From Armigeres subalbatus (lineage: Eukaryota; Arthropoda; Insecta; Diptera; Culicidae), in NCBI RefSeq assembly GCF_024139115.2, contig NC_085140.1, positions 320,109,259-320,173,258 on the forward strand: a stretch of 64,000 bases of DNA, read 5' to 3'. A model generated the notes under the pieces. That model did not search any database and had not been told where the DNA came from. It saw only the letters and a list, made by a program, of their open reading frames with translations. Numbering within the stretch: position 1 is the first letter of the stretch; each line of letters opens with the position of its first letter. Position numbers and translations under genes: made by a program. This document shows, in pieces, positions 43,776 through 55,558 of the stretch.

Positions 43776-44134
43776 TTTATTAGTTTGCTGCTGCCGGTGC
43801 GTTGTTTATATTCGCCTGCGATCAGTTTTAATCGTTTTCTTAGCAAAAACAGCAGTTTATATTAAGATTTCGGTAAAAAGTGACTGATTTCGAAAATTGA
43901 TGTTTAGTTTGCATTCCATCAACATTTCGGGTGTTCATGTGCGGAAAAGTGAGTAAAACTTGATATTTTCAGTGCCCTTTGAGAAGAAGTGAAGTGCAGT
44001 GATAAACCCACCAAATCCAAAAGGCCAATAAATTGGCAAGAAACTGCTGATTTATGATATTATTCGAGAAATACTAGGACTCTTTGGATAAACATGTCAT
44101 TATCACGAGAAGTGAATAAATATGCTGTGAACAG
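43776..44134 (+). other. candidate 5' UTR plus first coding exon
   Basis: After about 320 nt of UTR-like sequence, an ATG (44,094) opens MSLSREVNKYAVN and runs into a donor-like AACAG|GTTAGT (GT at 44,135-44,136). The segment up to about 44,263 is absent from the two other copies of the host unit, so it was brought in. It may be a captured host exon or the first exon of an unrecognised element. No downstream exon was identified. Confidence 0.25.
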
Positions 44135-45179
44135 GTTAGTAATTTGAATATGAAACTTTGATCGATGCTGTTCGAAGCATTCGAATTGGTGGGAGAGGGG
44201 TGGAGGTGGGTTGACCTGTGAAGGTGCCATCTTGACTGCCATCGTGGTACTCTTCCAACTATGTCCTTAAATTATATAATATCCTGGGCTAGCTTCAATC
44301 AAAACGTTATGTTTAAGAATATGCTCTATGACTGCTGGGAGACAGAATAAACTAATGAACACCTTTAATTTTCTTCCCATATTTGACTCTCTAAACAAAA
44401 CAATAATAAACATTAACGTTTTAGCCAAGATGAATACACCACTAGGTGGATTCAGCCATCTTGGATTTTAGTATAAAGCTTGCTGATGTTTACTAATCCT
44501 TCTCTTTCAAGCGCATGGGAAGGATAGCCTGCCGGTGACAATATCAATGAAGTCTACACTTAATTTTTATTTACCGGGATCTCAGCGAAATGGTCAACTT
44601 TTACCGAGATTCGCACAGCCGTGCCCCAGCAAAAAAAAATTCTATCGAGATTTCTATCAAAATTGCTGGAAATCAACAAATAACGAAAATCAGCTCTAAA
44701 CATCATTTTGCCGGAATATCTTTTTTCATTTTTGGCGCACGGTGTGGGATTTTGCGAGCTGTGAAATAAAACTATGTGTAATGGTCTCATTTAGATAAGG
44801 CCGATACAAATATTTTAAATCTATTTTGGTCCCCTCCCCCTCGGATTATTTTTGCCAAAAAAATATTTTGAGGGGCAACAAATAAAATTCGATAATTTGA
44901 GGATTTTCAAAACATTCTATAAAAACTGAGGAGTTTTTATTTTTCTCATTTTAATATTTATTTTTATACTACTTATTTTGATAATAAATTTTGGTGAAAA
45001 TATTGTTCAGAAATGTGTCCCGAGTACCGGACACATTCACGTTCAAATGACCAAGTTCCTTTACATGAGATATTATTTGGAATAGTGACATTTTCCACTT
45101 GCTTTAAGTTGTGAATATTTAAATGTGTTAGTAGAGCTTTTTTGACTCTCCAGCTAAATTTCTTACATCCTACACTCAG

Positions 45180-45597
45180 GAAAATCGACACATACTTTAT
45201 GGCAAAAATGCATCATCATGTTTGAGAATCGAAATCTCGATTCTTAGCGATTCGATTTGGCTAAAATTTTACAGGCAATGTTTTCATTAACTATCGATCT
45301 GTGAGTGAAGAGATATCTGGAAATAATTATAAAGACACCACTTTTATGGGGCTCCATACAACGGAACTTTTATAATTATTTCCAACAGAAGCGTACAAGC
45401 AGAATATATGCATAATTGTTACTATCAAGGAAAAAATTTAAGTCATTTTAGGCTCTTTTAAAAAATCTGCCCAATCGAATCGCTAAAAATCGAGATATTG
45501 ACCTCCCAACAGGGCCATTTTGTATGGAAACCGAGCTTGTCTTTATACTTATTTCCACCAGTGTAATGCGGAGTTTTTTGTGAGTGACTTGAAATTC
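45180..45597. other. segment private to unit copy 2
   Basis: In copy 3 TTACATCCTAC runs straight into GCACCTTTTTCAATGAC (56,237-56,262); here about 415 bp intervene. It contains a related inverted pair (AATCGAAATCTCGATT and AATCGCTAAAAATCGAGAT). Insertion or alternative allele, family unknown. Confidence 0.55.
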
Positions 45598-46009
45598 GCA
45601 CCTTTTTGAATGACATCTTTAATTATGGTTCCTTCTTATTTCTGTGGCATTCTGATACCTAAGCAAAAAGAAACAATTGAAGTAAGCTTAACAAAACAGG
45701 TGTAAATGATGGTATTTGATGAATCTCACCGTCGGACCCGTGGGACAGCTCCTGAAACAGAAATTGATTTTGACCGTAAAAATTATGATCAGTTCAAAAT
45801 ATGACCTATATTGACCATCTCGACATAATTAACCTTCTATAGTTAGGAAACTAGGCATTTTGTTCAGTTTCAAATGTTGCCAAAGTCAACATGATGATTT
45901 GATATTTCATGGTGAAGGACTTTTCAAAATCTTTTGTATTGCATAAGATGGTGAAGTGCAAATGTCGTTTTGAGAAGTGATCGGCATTGGGAGGTGTCCG
46001 GCGCTAGGG

Positions 46010-46937
46010 ATCTTCATAGTGTTATTAAATAAAATTTTAAACGATTTTTATGAACAAAGATTCAAACGACGATCTGAATCTGATATCTTCCCAAACAACA
46101 CCACCAATAGGTAGGTGAAGGATTCCGCTACCTGTGATGGTGTTGGTTTGCGGGAGAGCTATCACATTCAAATCGTCGTTTGAATCGTTTCGTCTTTGAA
46201 AATTTTGTCTTGAATGTGTGTGTTATTACAATCTAACCCCACTGTCTGGCAGGCATTATGGATATAATATTCGCAACCATTTTATTTATATAATTGCAAG
46301 AATCTTAGATCCGGGAGCTAGAAGGTGATACTCATTGAAACTCCTATAGCCCATTTCAAGAACGCGAGCATTCCGAAGCATAATCGTTTACAATAAGCCC
46401 GCATGAGTAACACATATCAGAGATATCTGAAGTGTATTCAAACTTCCTGAATCAAAACTAAATCCGTTTGATTCTGGCACGATATAGTGGTAAAATATCA
46501 TTATTGTTGCACAGGTTATGGAGATCATTCACCATTTATTCCAATTTATCTGACGCTGAACATGTTTTGGCACCCACAGCCTCAAATTATTGCGAGCATC
46601 GCCCTAGCTTATAATCGATCACTCTATGCTTGTTCAAACATGCGTGTCTGAAAAATTTTTATGCAATATGCATCATACACTCAACGACACCATACTCGCC
46701 GCCAACCGTAATGCAGAAACTACAGTGTATAGATGGAACTTTCTCACCGGTTTGTGTTGATATTTTCCGACACGCTCAATCGTCACTAATTCACAAACAC
46801 TATAATTAAACCACCTTATTCTCCGACTTCGCTTCAGAAATTCTTCATCACTTTGAAAATCCGCAACTATACGAAAAATGATTTGAAACTATTAATTTCG
46901 GTCCGAAATCATAACGCGAAAACACGACGGAGAAAAT
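46010..46937. mobile_element. insertion in unit copy 2 with palindromic foldback
   Basis: Copy 1 reads GATCTCCCCCTATAGTGCTA without a break (37,659), so this is an insertion. Inside it 46,059-46,073 (GATTCAAACGACGAT) pairs with 46,172-46,186, and CAAACAACACCACCA pairs with TGGTGTTGGTTTG, forming a foldback over about 46,031-46,207. The rest is unassigned. Confidence 0.65.
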
Positions 46938-47169
46938 CCTATAGTGTTACACAAAAAGTGAAGTAAAATCTACTTATTAAACTGTCAAACCGATCGTGAC
47001 TAAATAAATGCGTGTTGATGAGGTGTGCACTGTTGTCGTCTAATGATTATTGTGGAAATTAAAACAAAAGAAATAAAATGTGGTTGTACGTCGATTCCCG
47101 AATTAATTTACCAATGCAATTTTCCAGAATTTAACATTTTCCGAATGTAACATTTGAATTCTTCTCCGT

Positions 47170-47440
47170 CTTTCTGAGTGCGACATATACGGCGAAGTTA
47201 TATGCGAACAAAGACGTATAATCGCCGATCCGAAGGTTGAGTTTGATTCTCGTTCGGCCAGTATGCTTCAGCATTTTCGACCCCTAGAGCACAGTGTATC
47301 CATTGTACTTACTACACAAGACATTCATGCAACTGGCAGACACGGGAAAGCTTTCAATTACTGTGAAAATGATAATAGAACACTAAGTTGAAAAACAGTC
47401 CGAATTACAGATAGAATGTAGAGCCACTGAAGATGAAGAC
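47170..47440 (+). mobile_element. Feilai-like SINE in unit copy 2
   Basis: The same insertion as 37,915-38,175 at the same place in the unit, with single-base deletions in the tRNA-like head (CTCGGTTCGG read as CTCGTTCGG) and one small insertion (GTCCGAATTA). Confidence 0.75.
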
Positions 47441-47449
47441 AATGCTCTG

Positions 47450-47870
47450 AAAGAAGGCAATGCTTCTTTGAATGAAAACATTTTGCTGGTATAAGGCGAA
47501 GTGAGGAACTTTAAATAAATAAGTTTGCTCGTTATGATGAACGCATCTACCCGGTTCAAAGCAAAGGGAACACCTTTGAACACAAATGAACACATTTGCC
47601 CGGTATAAGGCCAAGGGGATAGACATTCAGTCCTTTCTTTAAAAAAACTCGTTTGTTTGAATAATGTAGAAGTTGAGACTTTAAATGATCGCGTCGGCCC
47701 GGTGTAATGCGAATGGAGGAGATAATGCCTTCTGTGAACAAACTCGTCTATCCGGTATGAGGCGTCTCGAGAGAGACTGTCTGCCCGCAATAAGGCAAGA
47801 AGAGGAGATAATTCATTAACTAGAGGAGTGCGCTTGCCAGGTATAATAAAGGATTTATATGGTGCAGTTA
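47450..47870. repeat. degenerate CCCGGTATAAGGC repeat cluster
   Basis: Five to six imperfect units carrying CCCGGTATAAGGC-type cores alternating with GAGGAGATAATGCCTTC. One unit recurs at 60,705-60,785. The minus frames are artefacts. Confidence 0.6.
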
Positions 47871-48517
47871 TATGTAACTATTGCTATACAAAAACCACAC
47901 GTATCTAAGCAAATGCCAATTTTCTTAATAAAACATTCTGAAAAACGGCATTCCGCCAAAGGTCATTCTGAAAAAATATAAATATAATGCTTTTCGATAT
48001 TATACATTAAATACATATTGCTTAAGAAGGGATATTATACATTTGTTCTTATTCTGGCCAAATTCGCCTGCATCAAAATAACGCCTGATTCATCGAATTT
48101 AGCATATCGTTCGTTGTAGTGCCAAACATCGAACCTTACCGATTAAAGAAACTATTATCACTTGATTCTACATCTAGCGCCAAGAAGGGCGAGAAAAAGG
48201 ACCAAATATTCATCCTTGTGACGATTATTTTTTCGGTGTCGCGATGAAGCTCTATTCCACAACATATACATTTTCTAATTTTCTATACAAGAGCTACTAT
48301 TTAATACCATTTTTGGAAAATGACGCATACGTCACTTTTTCAGATTACGGAGACGATGACACCGTTTCTGAACCATTGAACCGAGATGGCACCATGCCTG
48401 GCGGTTACCAGATCAGATCGCGAAGCAGACCACAGCGTCATCAGAAGAAAGAAAAATTTAGGAATAGAAGTACAAAAAAAACGTTAGAGCCGACAGAACT
48501 TTCTGGCTTCATTTATG

Positions 48518-49227
48518 TACAGCCAGACCTTCATGAGTCGATGTTCTATGAATCGATATCGACTCATGGAAGCAAATTATGCCACATTAAAAGTAAATTC
48601 TGGGTTACTATGCTGGTCCCTTCAAAGAGCTTACCAAACACACTTCGAAAAAGCCATGTAACTTTAGATGCTTCTAGACCGACCCCCACGAGCATCATTA
48701 TTGATGCGAAATTGTGTCATGATAAATGTGAAACTAAGTTCACTTTTAAATTTACATATATTATTTCAACAAAATGATAAAGCACCAGACGGGAATCAAA
48801 CATTGGGTTCATGCGTGAGGCCACTGTACCATTAAGCCAGCACCGCTTCATGAAGAAGCAAAGTTCAAAGTGAAACAAGTTCTACATCCTTCTGCGCATG
48901 CTCTGTTCATTGCATCAACCCGTCGGCTGCTTGGCTGTTGCGTGTGTGTAGTCGTTTCATACGTTCATCGCACGGTTGCTGTGCTTGAATTCGATGGATG
49001 TAAATTTCAGTTTGTTTTTCATTAAAACTGTGGCGATTGTACTGAAACTTTGTGTGCATCCAAATTGACATAAAAATACATCTCAATTCATATTACGTCT
49101 TGTGGTATTGTGTGTTTTTTCCATTACGTCACCTGTAACATTAATATTGGTGTGAAGATTTGCTATTCCTCATCTCAATATTTTCATGAGTGGTCCTTCA
49201 ATATCGACTCATGGAGGTTTAACTGCA
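48518..49227. mobile_element. mariner-type MITE in unit copy 2, interrupted
   Basis: The counterpart of 39,131-39,327, split at 48,638 by the element 48,639-49,154. Confidence 0.8.
48639..49154 (-). mobile_element. TIR element with internal tRNA-like segment, X1
   Basis: Ends CACAC/GTGTG, flanked by AA (48,637-48,638 and 49,155-49,156); the empty site is CTTACCAAAGATTTGC at 39,246. A minus-strand tRNA-like segment (about 48,788-48,852) has an A box (TGGCTTAATGG), a Val-CAC-type loop (CTCACGC) and a B box (TGTTTGATTCCCG). The right end carries ACGTCACCTGTAA, shared with X2. Confidence 0.8.
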
Positions 49228-49473
49228 TTTAATTTTCTCTTATCACCTTTGGAAACATAAATTGAAATTTTCTTGACGTTTTCTAGATTACTCATGAAAT
49301 GCTGAGAAGTTTGAGGTGTCGGAGGACTTATTTGTTTTGTACCGAAAATACCGCGTTTCCGAAACCGTTTATGTAATCATTGCATGATCAGTTTTACCGT
49401 TTTCTAACTTACTCGTGAGATTCTGATTAGTTTGAGGTGTCAGAAGATCAATTTGTTCCGTAGTTCTATGTTA

Positions 49474-49905
49474 GCCACACACCTAAAAATAATCATGTAA
49501 TTTTAAGTGCTTGTGAAACGAACATTTCGAAGTCACTTTTGACGTAAAATTAGGTGATAATTTATTTTACATCACAAATCATATTGACAAAAAATTGAAG
49601 TATTAGAACGAGGACCGAACATAAGCCCGCTGAGTGAGAGCCCAACACGTTACCACTCAGCTATCTTCGTCTCTTGAGAGAGGTGATCAAGGAAACATGT
49701 TCCACGATTTGCACTGAACAAGTATTTCCCTGCATCAAGGCATCGACTGCCAGAGCGTTAGGTGCGTCGCATCGGGTGCTGTGTTTAGGTTTCATGACAT
49801 GTAATTTTTAATCATCTAACATTGAAAAATATGCGATTCAGTTTATGTCAGTGGTTTTGTGTCATTTTATTCACGACGTCACCTGTAATATTCATATTTT
49901 TTGGC
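49474..49905 (-). mobile_element. TIR element with internal tRNA-like segment, X2
   Basis: Inserted where copy 1 reads CTATGTTGGCGAGGCC (39,587). The left end CACACACCTAAAAATAATC and right block GACGTCACCTGTAATATTC match X1. The tRNA-like part (minus, about 49,612-49,675) has TAGCTGAGTGG, loop CTCACTC and TGTTCGGTCC. The right terminus has lost the GTGTG. Confidence 0.75.
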
Positions 49906-51659
49906 AGGCCTTTATGCCGGATATTCCGGTTTCTGAACCTGATCACTGATCAGTGTCCGGATGCCAATTCATGTCTATTTGGCTATTGTCAACCATTAAT
50001 TACATATACTGAAACCTTGTTATGACGCTAATCATTTCAACATATACGAACATTTGCCTAAAATGACTTATGCCACGCTTCAAAACTCCCCTTAAAAGAG
50101 AGAATTTTACCTGTCTACTTTTGAACAACTATTCCTCTTTGTAACAGTTGAAACTTGCCTTTGTTGAAACTGGCCGAAAACAAGCTGTTTTGAGTTCAAG
50201 ATTCGTCCGACAGTTTGTGGGTTAAACATCACTGCTACATTCGTATTTGTGAAGAATCAGATATTCTGACAGAAATTATTTAACTTCACTGTCTCTCGAA
50301 CAGTGCAAACTCACTGTAAATTGATTTAAGAATTGGTAATGAAGAAGAGACATCTCTAGAAATGTTGAGAGATAAATTCCGTTTTAGAATCATGTTCTTA
50401 AAATTATTATGGAAAATATTATCTCATCGTGTATAAATTGAAATTTTTTATTCAATTTCGTTCATTCAATATTTGTTCCTTCTACCTTTTATCCATTGAG
50501 ACTCTTGTCTCCTCGACCTTTGTTCTTCGATCTTTTCGTTCCATAGCCCACCCTAAAATGCTTCTATCCGTAACGCTATAACTCTTCACGTGGTGTGTGC
50601 AGTCACATTGACAGTTACAGACAAATCCTAACCCAAAGAATGCCTTCCCATTATCCAACTCCTTAGTACTTATAAGATTGTCGTTGAGTCGAGGCTTTTG
50701 TCAAGTGAATACATCAACACTTCCTTGCCTCCAAGTTTCGGTGCATATACCAGGAATAGTAGTCCACATGCATTTGTCATGTTTGTCTTGGTTGAAATCA
50801 ACTCATTCGCTTTGATTTCTGATAGCAATCTCGATAGAGATTAAGGAAACAGTATCGCTGGTGTTCGATCTACGAAGTACATCTAATCATTAGAACTTTT
50901 CATGTTTTCAAAAGTATCAAAATTCAGCCGGTCAGCCCAGAATCACAATTCTTATGATAAAATAATAGCTCCTGTCAAATTTCAGCTAATTCGGATAAAA
51001 TTTCGAGAGGCTCAAGTCATTTTACTGTTTTTGGGCTATTTTCAATTTAAAAAAACCTAACAAGAGATATGAACCGAAAACCATTAAAAGTGTCGTTAGT
51101 TTGTGATCATTTTAACGTCAATGACAATTTTTCCGCGGTATTAGCACTTTTCGGGATCCATATAAACACGAGTAATATGTCTGACGACTATGATTCGGCC
51201 TTAGGTAAGCTCAGAAACTTGAAAAAAATTCAATCGTAATATCTACTAAAAATATTCTTCAAAGTCTTAAAAGTAACATTATCAGCTTCGCCTTTGCATT
51301 TCTCTGATATCAAGACCACAAAAAAGCGAGCTGAACACAAGGAGCCAGAGATCAAACTCTTTATCGATATTTGGATATGTGAAGGCAAAATGAAGCTCAT
51401 ATAAACTTAGCGTAGCAAAAAAAGTCCTTCGCAAACGAAAGGCTAGAAATGATGTACTAAAGTATCCTCCAATGTACTCATGAGCTCGTTTAGTAAAGGC
51501 CTGTTTCCAGGATCCTCATGAGAAAGAAGAGCAAATAAACTACACAATTTATTATTTTTCAGTTTAGTACTTTGTCAATAATTCATTTCCTTATAGTTGA
51601 TTATTTTTGCCTTATAGTTGAAATAAAGACTGCTGTATTTCGAGCACCGACAGGACCCG

Positions 51660-51885
51660 TGCCCGTCCTGTGAGGCTTTCAGGATTAGGTTGACTCTGGA
51701 ACAACAGTTGGTTTTCACGGATCGCGGATGTCGATGGACATTCCTAGCACCTGAACAATTTCCTAGTTGTGAATAGGATGGTCTACTAGTTTAATACACG
51801 GCCCTGACAGCTGGTGCCCACGAGCCCATTTACTGGCTATCGTCGTAAGCCTATTTGAGGTGGCCCAACGGAGTACGGCACTGAG
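51660..51885 (-). pseudogene. LINE RT fragment, unit copy 3
   Basis: A shorter counterpart of 27,560-28,200, covering the region after the catalytic box. It shares GTGAGGCTTTCAGGATTAGG and GGTGGCCCAACGGAGTACGG with copy 1. Confidence 0.65.
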
Positions 51886-52489
51886 TTTTATTTTTGACGA
51901 TTTCATCAAAATTCAAATGACAACTTTGCTTGCAAAAAAATAAAGTTTGATACTATTTGATTTGATATACTAAATATGAATTCTTGATTCAATTCTTCTA
52001 GAAGAATTGCATCAAGAGTTCATCTTTCAAACAATCTGCAATATGACAATAAACGAGCCGAATTATATTGCTTTTTCATATATGAATATTATTGCTTTTT
52101 CATAAATATTTGGACTTTCAAGACGAAATTATGGACGTCAAAATATTTAGCATTAGACCACCTTCATGAAGTATTTATCTTGAATATTGCTCTATCAGGT
52201 GCAATGAGTTACATAACAAGGTATGAGACTAAATCAAATGAGGCAGTAAACTGTGAATTGTAAACAAGAAATGATGTCGTTGATTAACGATGTTTTATAA
52301 CTGCCAATAAGAATAGAGAACCTTACCTTAATATCTATTTTCATTTGATCACTGCCGAATGAAACAACTGTCTATTTCCTTTGTCAATCTTGTATGTTGT
52401 ATTTTTCATTTATAGTTATTCTCAAAAAAACAGTTTTCCCCATCATCACAAGTAGCTGGATAAATTATCTGTTAACTGTTGTGCACATA

Positions 52490-52848
52490 ATGGCTAATAT
52501 TCGGGAAGTTTTTCAGCATCAGAGAGCATCCAGAAATACCGTGTATCATTTGTATGGGTATTATTTTCTGGTGCTGAGTAGAACCAAGCCTGCTGAAACA
52601 TAAATCTACTATTTCCAACTGGATCAAACGATACGAGAAGGATGGATTTTTCTCAAGAAGAAAATATGAGCGGGATTGTTCAAAATTCACTTCCGAAAAC
52701 CGACAGTGGTTGGTAGATATGTATTTGAGAAATCCAACAACATATCTCCATGAAGCCAAAAACTATTTTCAACAGGAGTTCCACATAAAGATTTCAATTC
52801 CATTTATTTGGCGCATTCTAAGTCAAGCTGGATTAACTTTTAAAATAG
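52490..52848 (+). pseudogene. IS630/Tc1-like transposase N-terminus, unit copy 3
   Basis: It keeps the N-terminus missing in copy 1: an ATG at 52,490 opens MANIREVFQHQRASRNTVYH, a helix-turn-helix start. After one frameshift near 52,565 come ISNWIKRYEKDGFFSRRK, LRNPTTYLHEAKNYFQQEF and FIWRILSQAGLTFK, the classic second helix-turn-helix ending of IS630/Tc1 proteins. The DDE domain is deleted and the frame runs into the complement of the convergent ORF. Confidence 0.8.
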
Positions 52849-54568
52849 CTACCGAAGTCTCCATTGCATCGACAAATGATTCCCCCAATCGCTCTCGCTG
52901 TTCCGGTAAATCAATACGCATCTTAAGTTGTGCCATTTTGAGGCATAGCTCTTTTTGAACTGTTTCTAAAGCAAAGAATGCCTCCTTAGCAGCTGCAATT
53001 CCCTCCCCAAATGCTGCATTGACATTATGAGCGATGACCAATCCTCGTTTGATATGCTGGATTCTTGTGCCGTCATTTGCTTTGAAGAAGTGTTGCAGAT
53101 GTTCTGGTGGAACAGAATTTTTCATTGATCCTTGTGAATGAGCGGGTGACGATAATATTGCTGATGCCCACATCGTCCAAACAATTTCATACGCATCCCA
53201 TCGATCTCCATGCTCCTTACGTAGATCGCCAGATAATTCAACCTCAATGCTGATGCTGCTGCACCAGATTTGTCACAATTTGAGGGACCAATCGAATGGT
53301 GTTTGACAGAGATGAAGATCTTTCTCGAACTTACTGATAGCGAGTACACGTATAGCAAAACATGGATTTCACAGTAAAATATTCTGAAAATTAGCCACGA
53401 CGGAAATCCTTACTGAATGTAAAATTTGATAACAGAATGTGTAGTAGATCATAATTTCCAATTTTGTAATGTAAACGATAAAATCGTTGATATTTCCATT
53501 CAACATGACTTAATTTTACATGCGTCTAACGGAAACCTTGTTGTGCGAGAACGTGGCTGTCAAAACAAATCAAAACAAATCCCATTCCATTTCATGCAAA
53601 CCGCAGCTGGCGCTTATTTTATTCATACAAGCATCAATCAAATTGAAATATTCGGATGTTTGTACAGTGGCCCTCATAACGCAGCATTTTATCGCTGAAA
53701 CTCAATGATTTTATAACATCCCTTCGAGAAATCTGTGATGTATTCAGTATACTGAGTCTCAAACATTCGCGTCTCGAAGAAGTTTCCGTGTCATGTAAAT
53801 TTAAGTTATCGTTCAGTCTGATGAAGAATAATCAAATCGACAGAACGCTTAACTTGATACTCTTTGGTCGGCTCGCTTTCAAGAAGTTGAAATGCACGAG
53901 TGGCTAATGAGATGGCCTCTCACTCTGTGGATTGAAGTTCGATTCCCATGTTGGCCGCATTTTTTTTATTTTCTTATAAAAATATAAATTCGTAAATTAC
54001 AGCACGTGTAAATTTAAAATAACCTATAACCTTACGTTGCTTAACACGGAGGTCAATTTGTTACATCTACTTGAACGGAAATTTACAGGTTTCGTTCGAA
54101 CTGTGTTCCTTATTCCTCCAGTTGTGCAGCAAATTGGGTGTTATCTTATCCAGCATAGTGTATTTCCTGTCGTTTCTCATAAAAAATCGCAAATTTGCGG
54201 AAATTGCATTCCTCCGGTTCCTCCTTATCTGACTACATCGGAACGGTGCTTCAATCTTCTTGCTGGTGAAACACAACTTCGCGAAGTAAATGAGATTTGG
54301 CCAAAATCCAAACTTTGCGCATGAAGTCGTTAATGAACTTTGCTTGTACGTCCCAGTAGGCAATGTGACCCTAAGACGATTGTCACTTGAACTCCCGAAA
54401 AAATGCCAACAAGCGGCATCTGTATAACTACGATTCCAATGTAGGTTCTCGAATCTGCTCCTCTTCCAGGCCATCCTCAATAAAATTCAGGTTAGCGTCA
54501 TCATCCAACATTTCGATGTTTTCGAAAAGGAATTCTTCACTGAAATCGTAATCTATGAAGCTGTCCAT
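52849..54568 (-). pseudogene. convergent acidic / Myb-like ORF, unit copy 3, interrupted
   Basis: The most complete copy. The N-terminal part 54,568-54,110 starts at an ATG with DYDFSEEFLFENIEM and EDGLEEEQIREPTLES. The C-terminal part 53,369-52,849 carries LLYVYSLSVSSRK, SVPPEHLQHFFKANDG and a long helical stretch (AAAKEAFFALETVQKELCLK, KMAQLKMRIDLPEQRERLGE). The X3 element splits it at 53,370. Without X3 and shifts the protein would be roughly 320 residues. Helical C-terminus, acidic N-terminus and Trp-containing central block fit an accessory DNA-binding protein; the identity is inference. Confidence 0.6.
53370..54105 (+). mobile_element. TIR element with internal tRNA-like segment, X3
   Basis: Ends CACAGT/ACTGTG, flanked by TT (53,368-53,369 and 54,106-54,107). 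The uninterrupted site is CATGGATTTCCTTATCC at 35,187. A plus-strand tRNA-like segment (about 53,893-53,955) has loop CTCACTC and B box AGTTCGATTCCC. It is oriented opposite to X1 and X2. Confidence 0.8.
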
Positions 54569-54897
54569 TTCTTCCGTGTGCTATTTCATTGCGGGCTCCC
54601 TGCAAAAGCACATTAAATTATATAATTGCCTATGAACTAACTTCAATCAAAACGTTATGCTTAAGAATATGCTCTATGTCTGCTGGGGAAACAGAATAGA
54701 CTAATGAACACCTTTTATTTTTCTTCCCATATTTGCACTTTCAAGCAGAAACAATAATAAACATTAACGTTTTAGGTACGCTAAAGCGTTAAAGACTGTC
54801 AAAAAAGTTCAAGGCATATATAAAAGATGAGCGGTGTGCAAATAACACGGCGGCGAAATCGTTACCAAAATTTGAGAACAACGAAATTAATACTAAT

Positions 54898-55558
54898 GAC
54901 ACACTGGTGGTACAAGTACCATGGTACAAGAATCTTGAAATGAGTACACTGAGGAAAATGGACGTACGATTTTCAATAAAACGCCTTAAGGAAATTTGCC
55001 ACAAGGAATCAGTATGAATTTCAATATGTTGTCTTATGAATGATGATTTTCATTTAAAAAAAAGTGAAGTGCGGCAGACTGGATTCGAACCATAGACGTC
55101 GGGGTTTTTATTTTTATTTTTTTTATTTTTTTTTACAAGGGAGAATGCATTTACACACTAACCCAGTACACGTGCATTGTAGTTACCTAACTACCACACG
55201 GAAGTGTACTGGAGTGTCGGACTCGACCATACCGGTAATACCGACTAAACTCCCTTGGGCTCCACCATCGTTTCACCCAGGAACTACCTCCCAGTACTAC
55301 TTCTGGGGGATGGACATCGGGGTCGGGAGGCCGGTATATAGACCACACGCCCATCGACGCTTGGGTATTCGAAGAGGTAATTGCGTATAAGAAGCACTGA
55401 TGGTGGAATAATCAGTCGAATATTCATAAGGCGCCGGTTATGAATTTCGATAGTCCAGTTCGCTGAGTGTACCATACCAATTATTGTCTTTATTAAAGAT
55501 AGTCTTGGAATATTTTTTTTGTTCTCTTGTACCATGGTACAAGTACCACAGGTGTGTC
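54898..55558. mobile_element. TIR element, TACCATGGTACAAG ends
   Basis: The left end GACACACTGGTGGTAC...TACCATGGTACAAG and the right end (complement GGACACACCTGTGGTAC) are inverted. The empty position is AAATTAATATCAATGAAGTC at 36,050, with an imperfect ~10-bp flank repeat (TTAATACTAAT, TTAGTATAAT). A retroposon fragment is nested inside. Confidence 0.8.
55105..55500 (-). mobile_element. retroposon fragment with A-rich tail
   Basis: On the minus strand about 370 nt of moderately GC-rich sequence (GGCCTCCCGACCCCGATGTC) ends CATTCTCCCTTGTAAAAAAAAA plus further A/T runs. A tRNA T-arm-like word (GGTTCGAATCC) follows at 55,084-55,094. It looks like the 3' end of an LINE or SINE; no ORF. Confidence 0.6.

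Larger units (their letters stand above)
42425..51078 (+). repeat. large composite unit, copy 2 (front part missing)
   Basis: It begins inside the convergent minus ORF and continues through the back part to AGATATGAACCGAAAACCAT, directly followed by the start of copy 3. It matches copy 1 at 37,386-40,868 and copy 3 at 54,110-56,705. It differs mainly by 1-14-nt deletions, and by insertions at 42,980, 45,180-45,595, 46,010-46,937, 48,639 and 49,474. Confidence 0.85.

Noticed and set aside
48244..48777. 177-codon ORF on +
   Set aside because: It crosses several transposon boundaries (unit sequence, mariner-type MITE, X1) and has no counterpart frame in unit copy 1.
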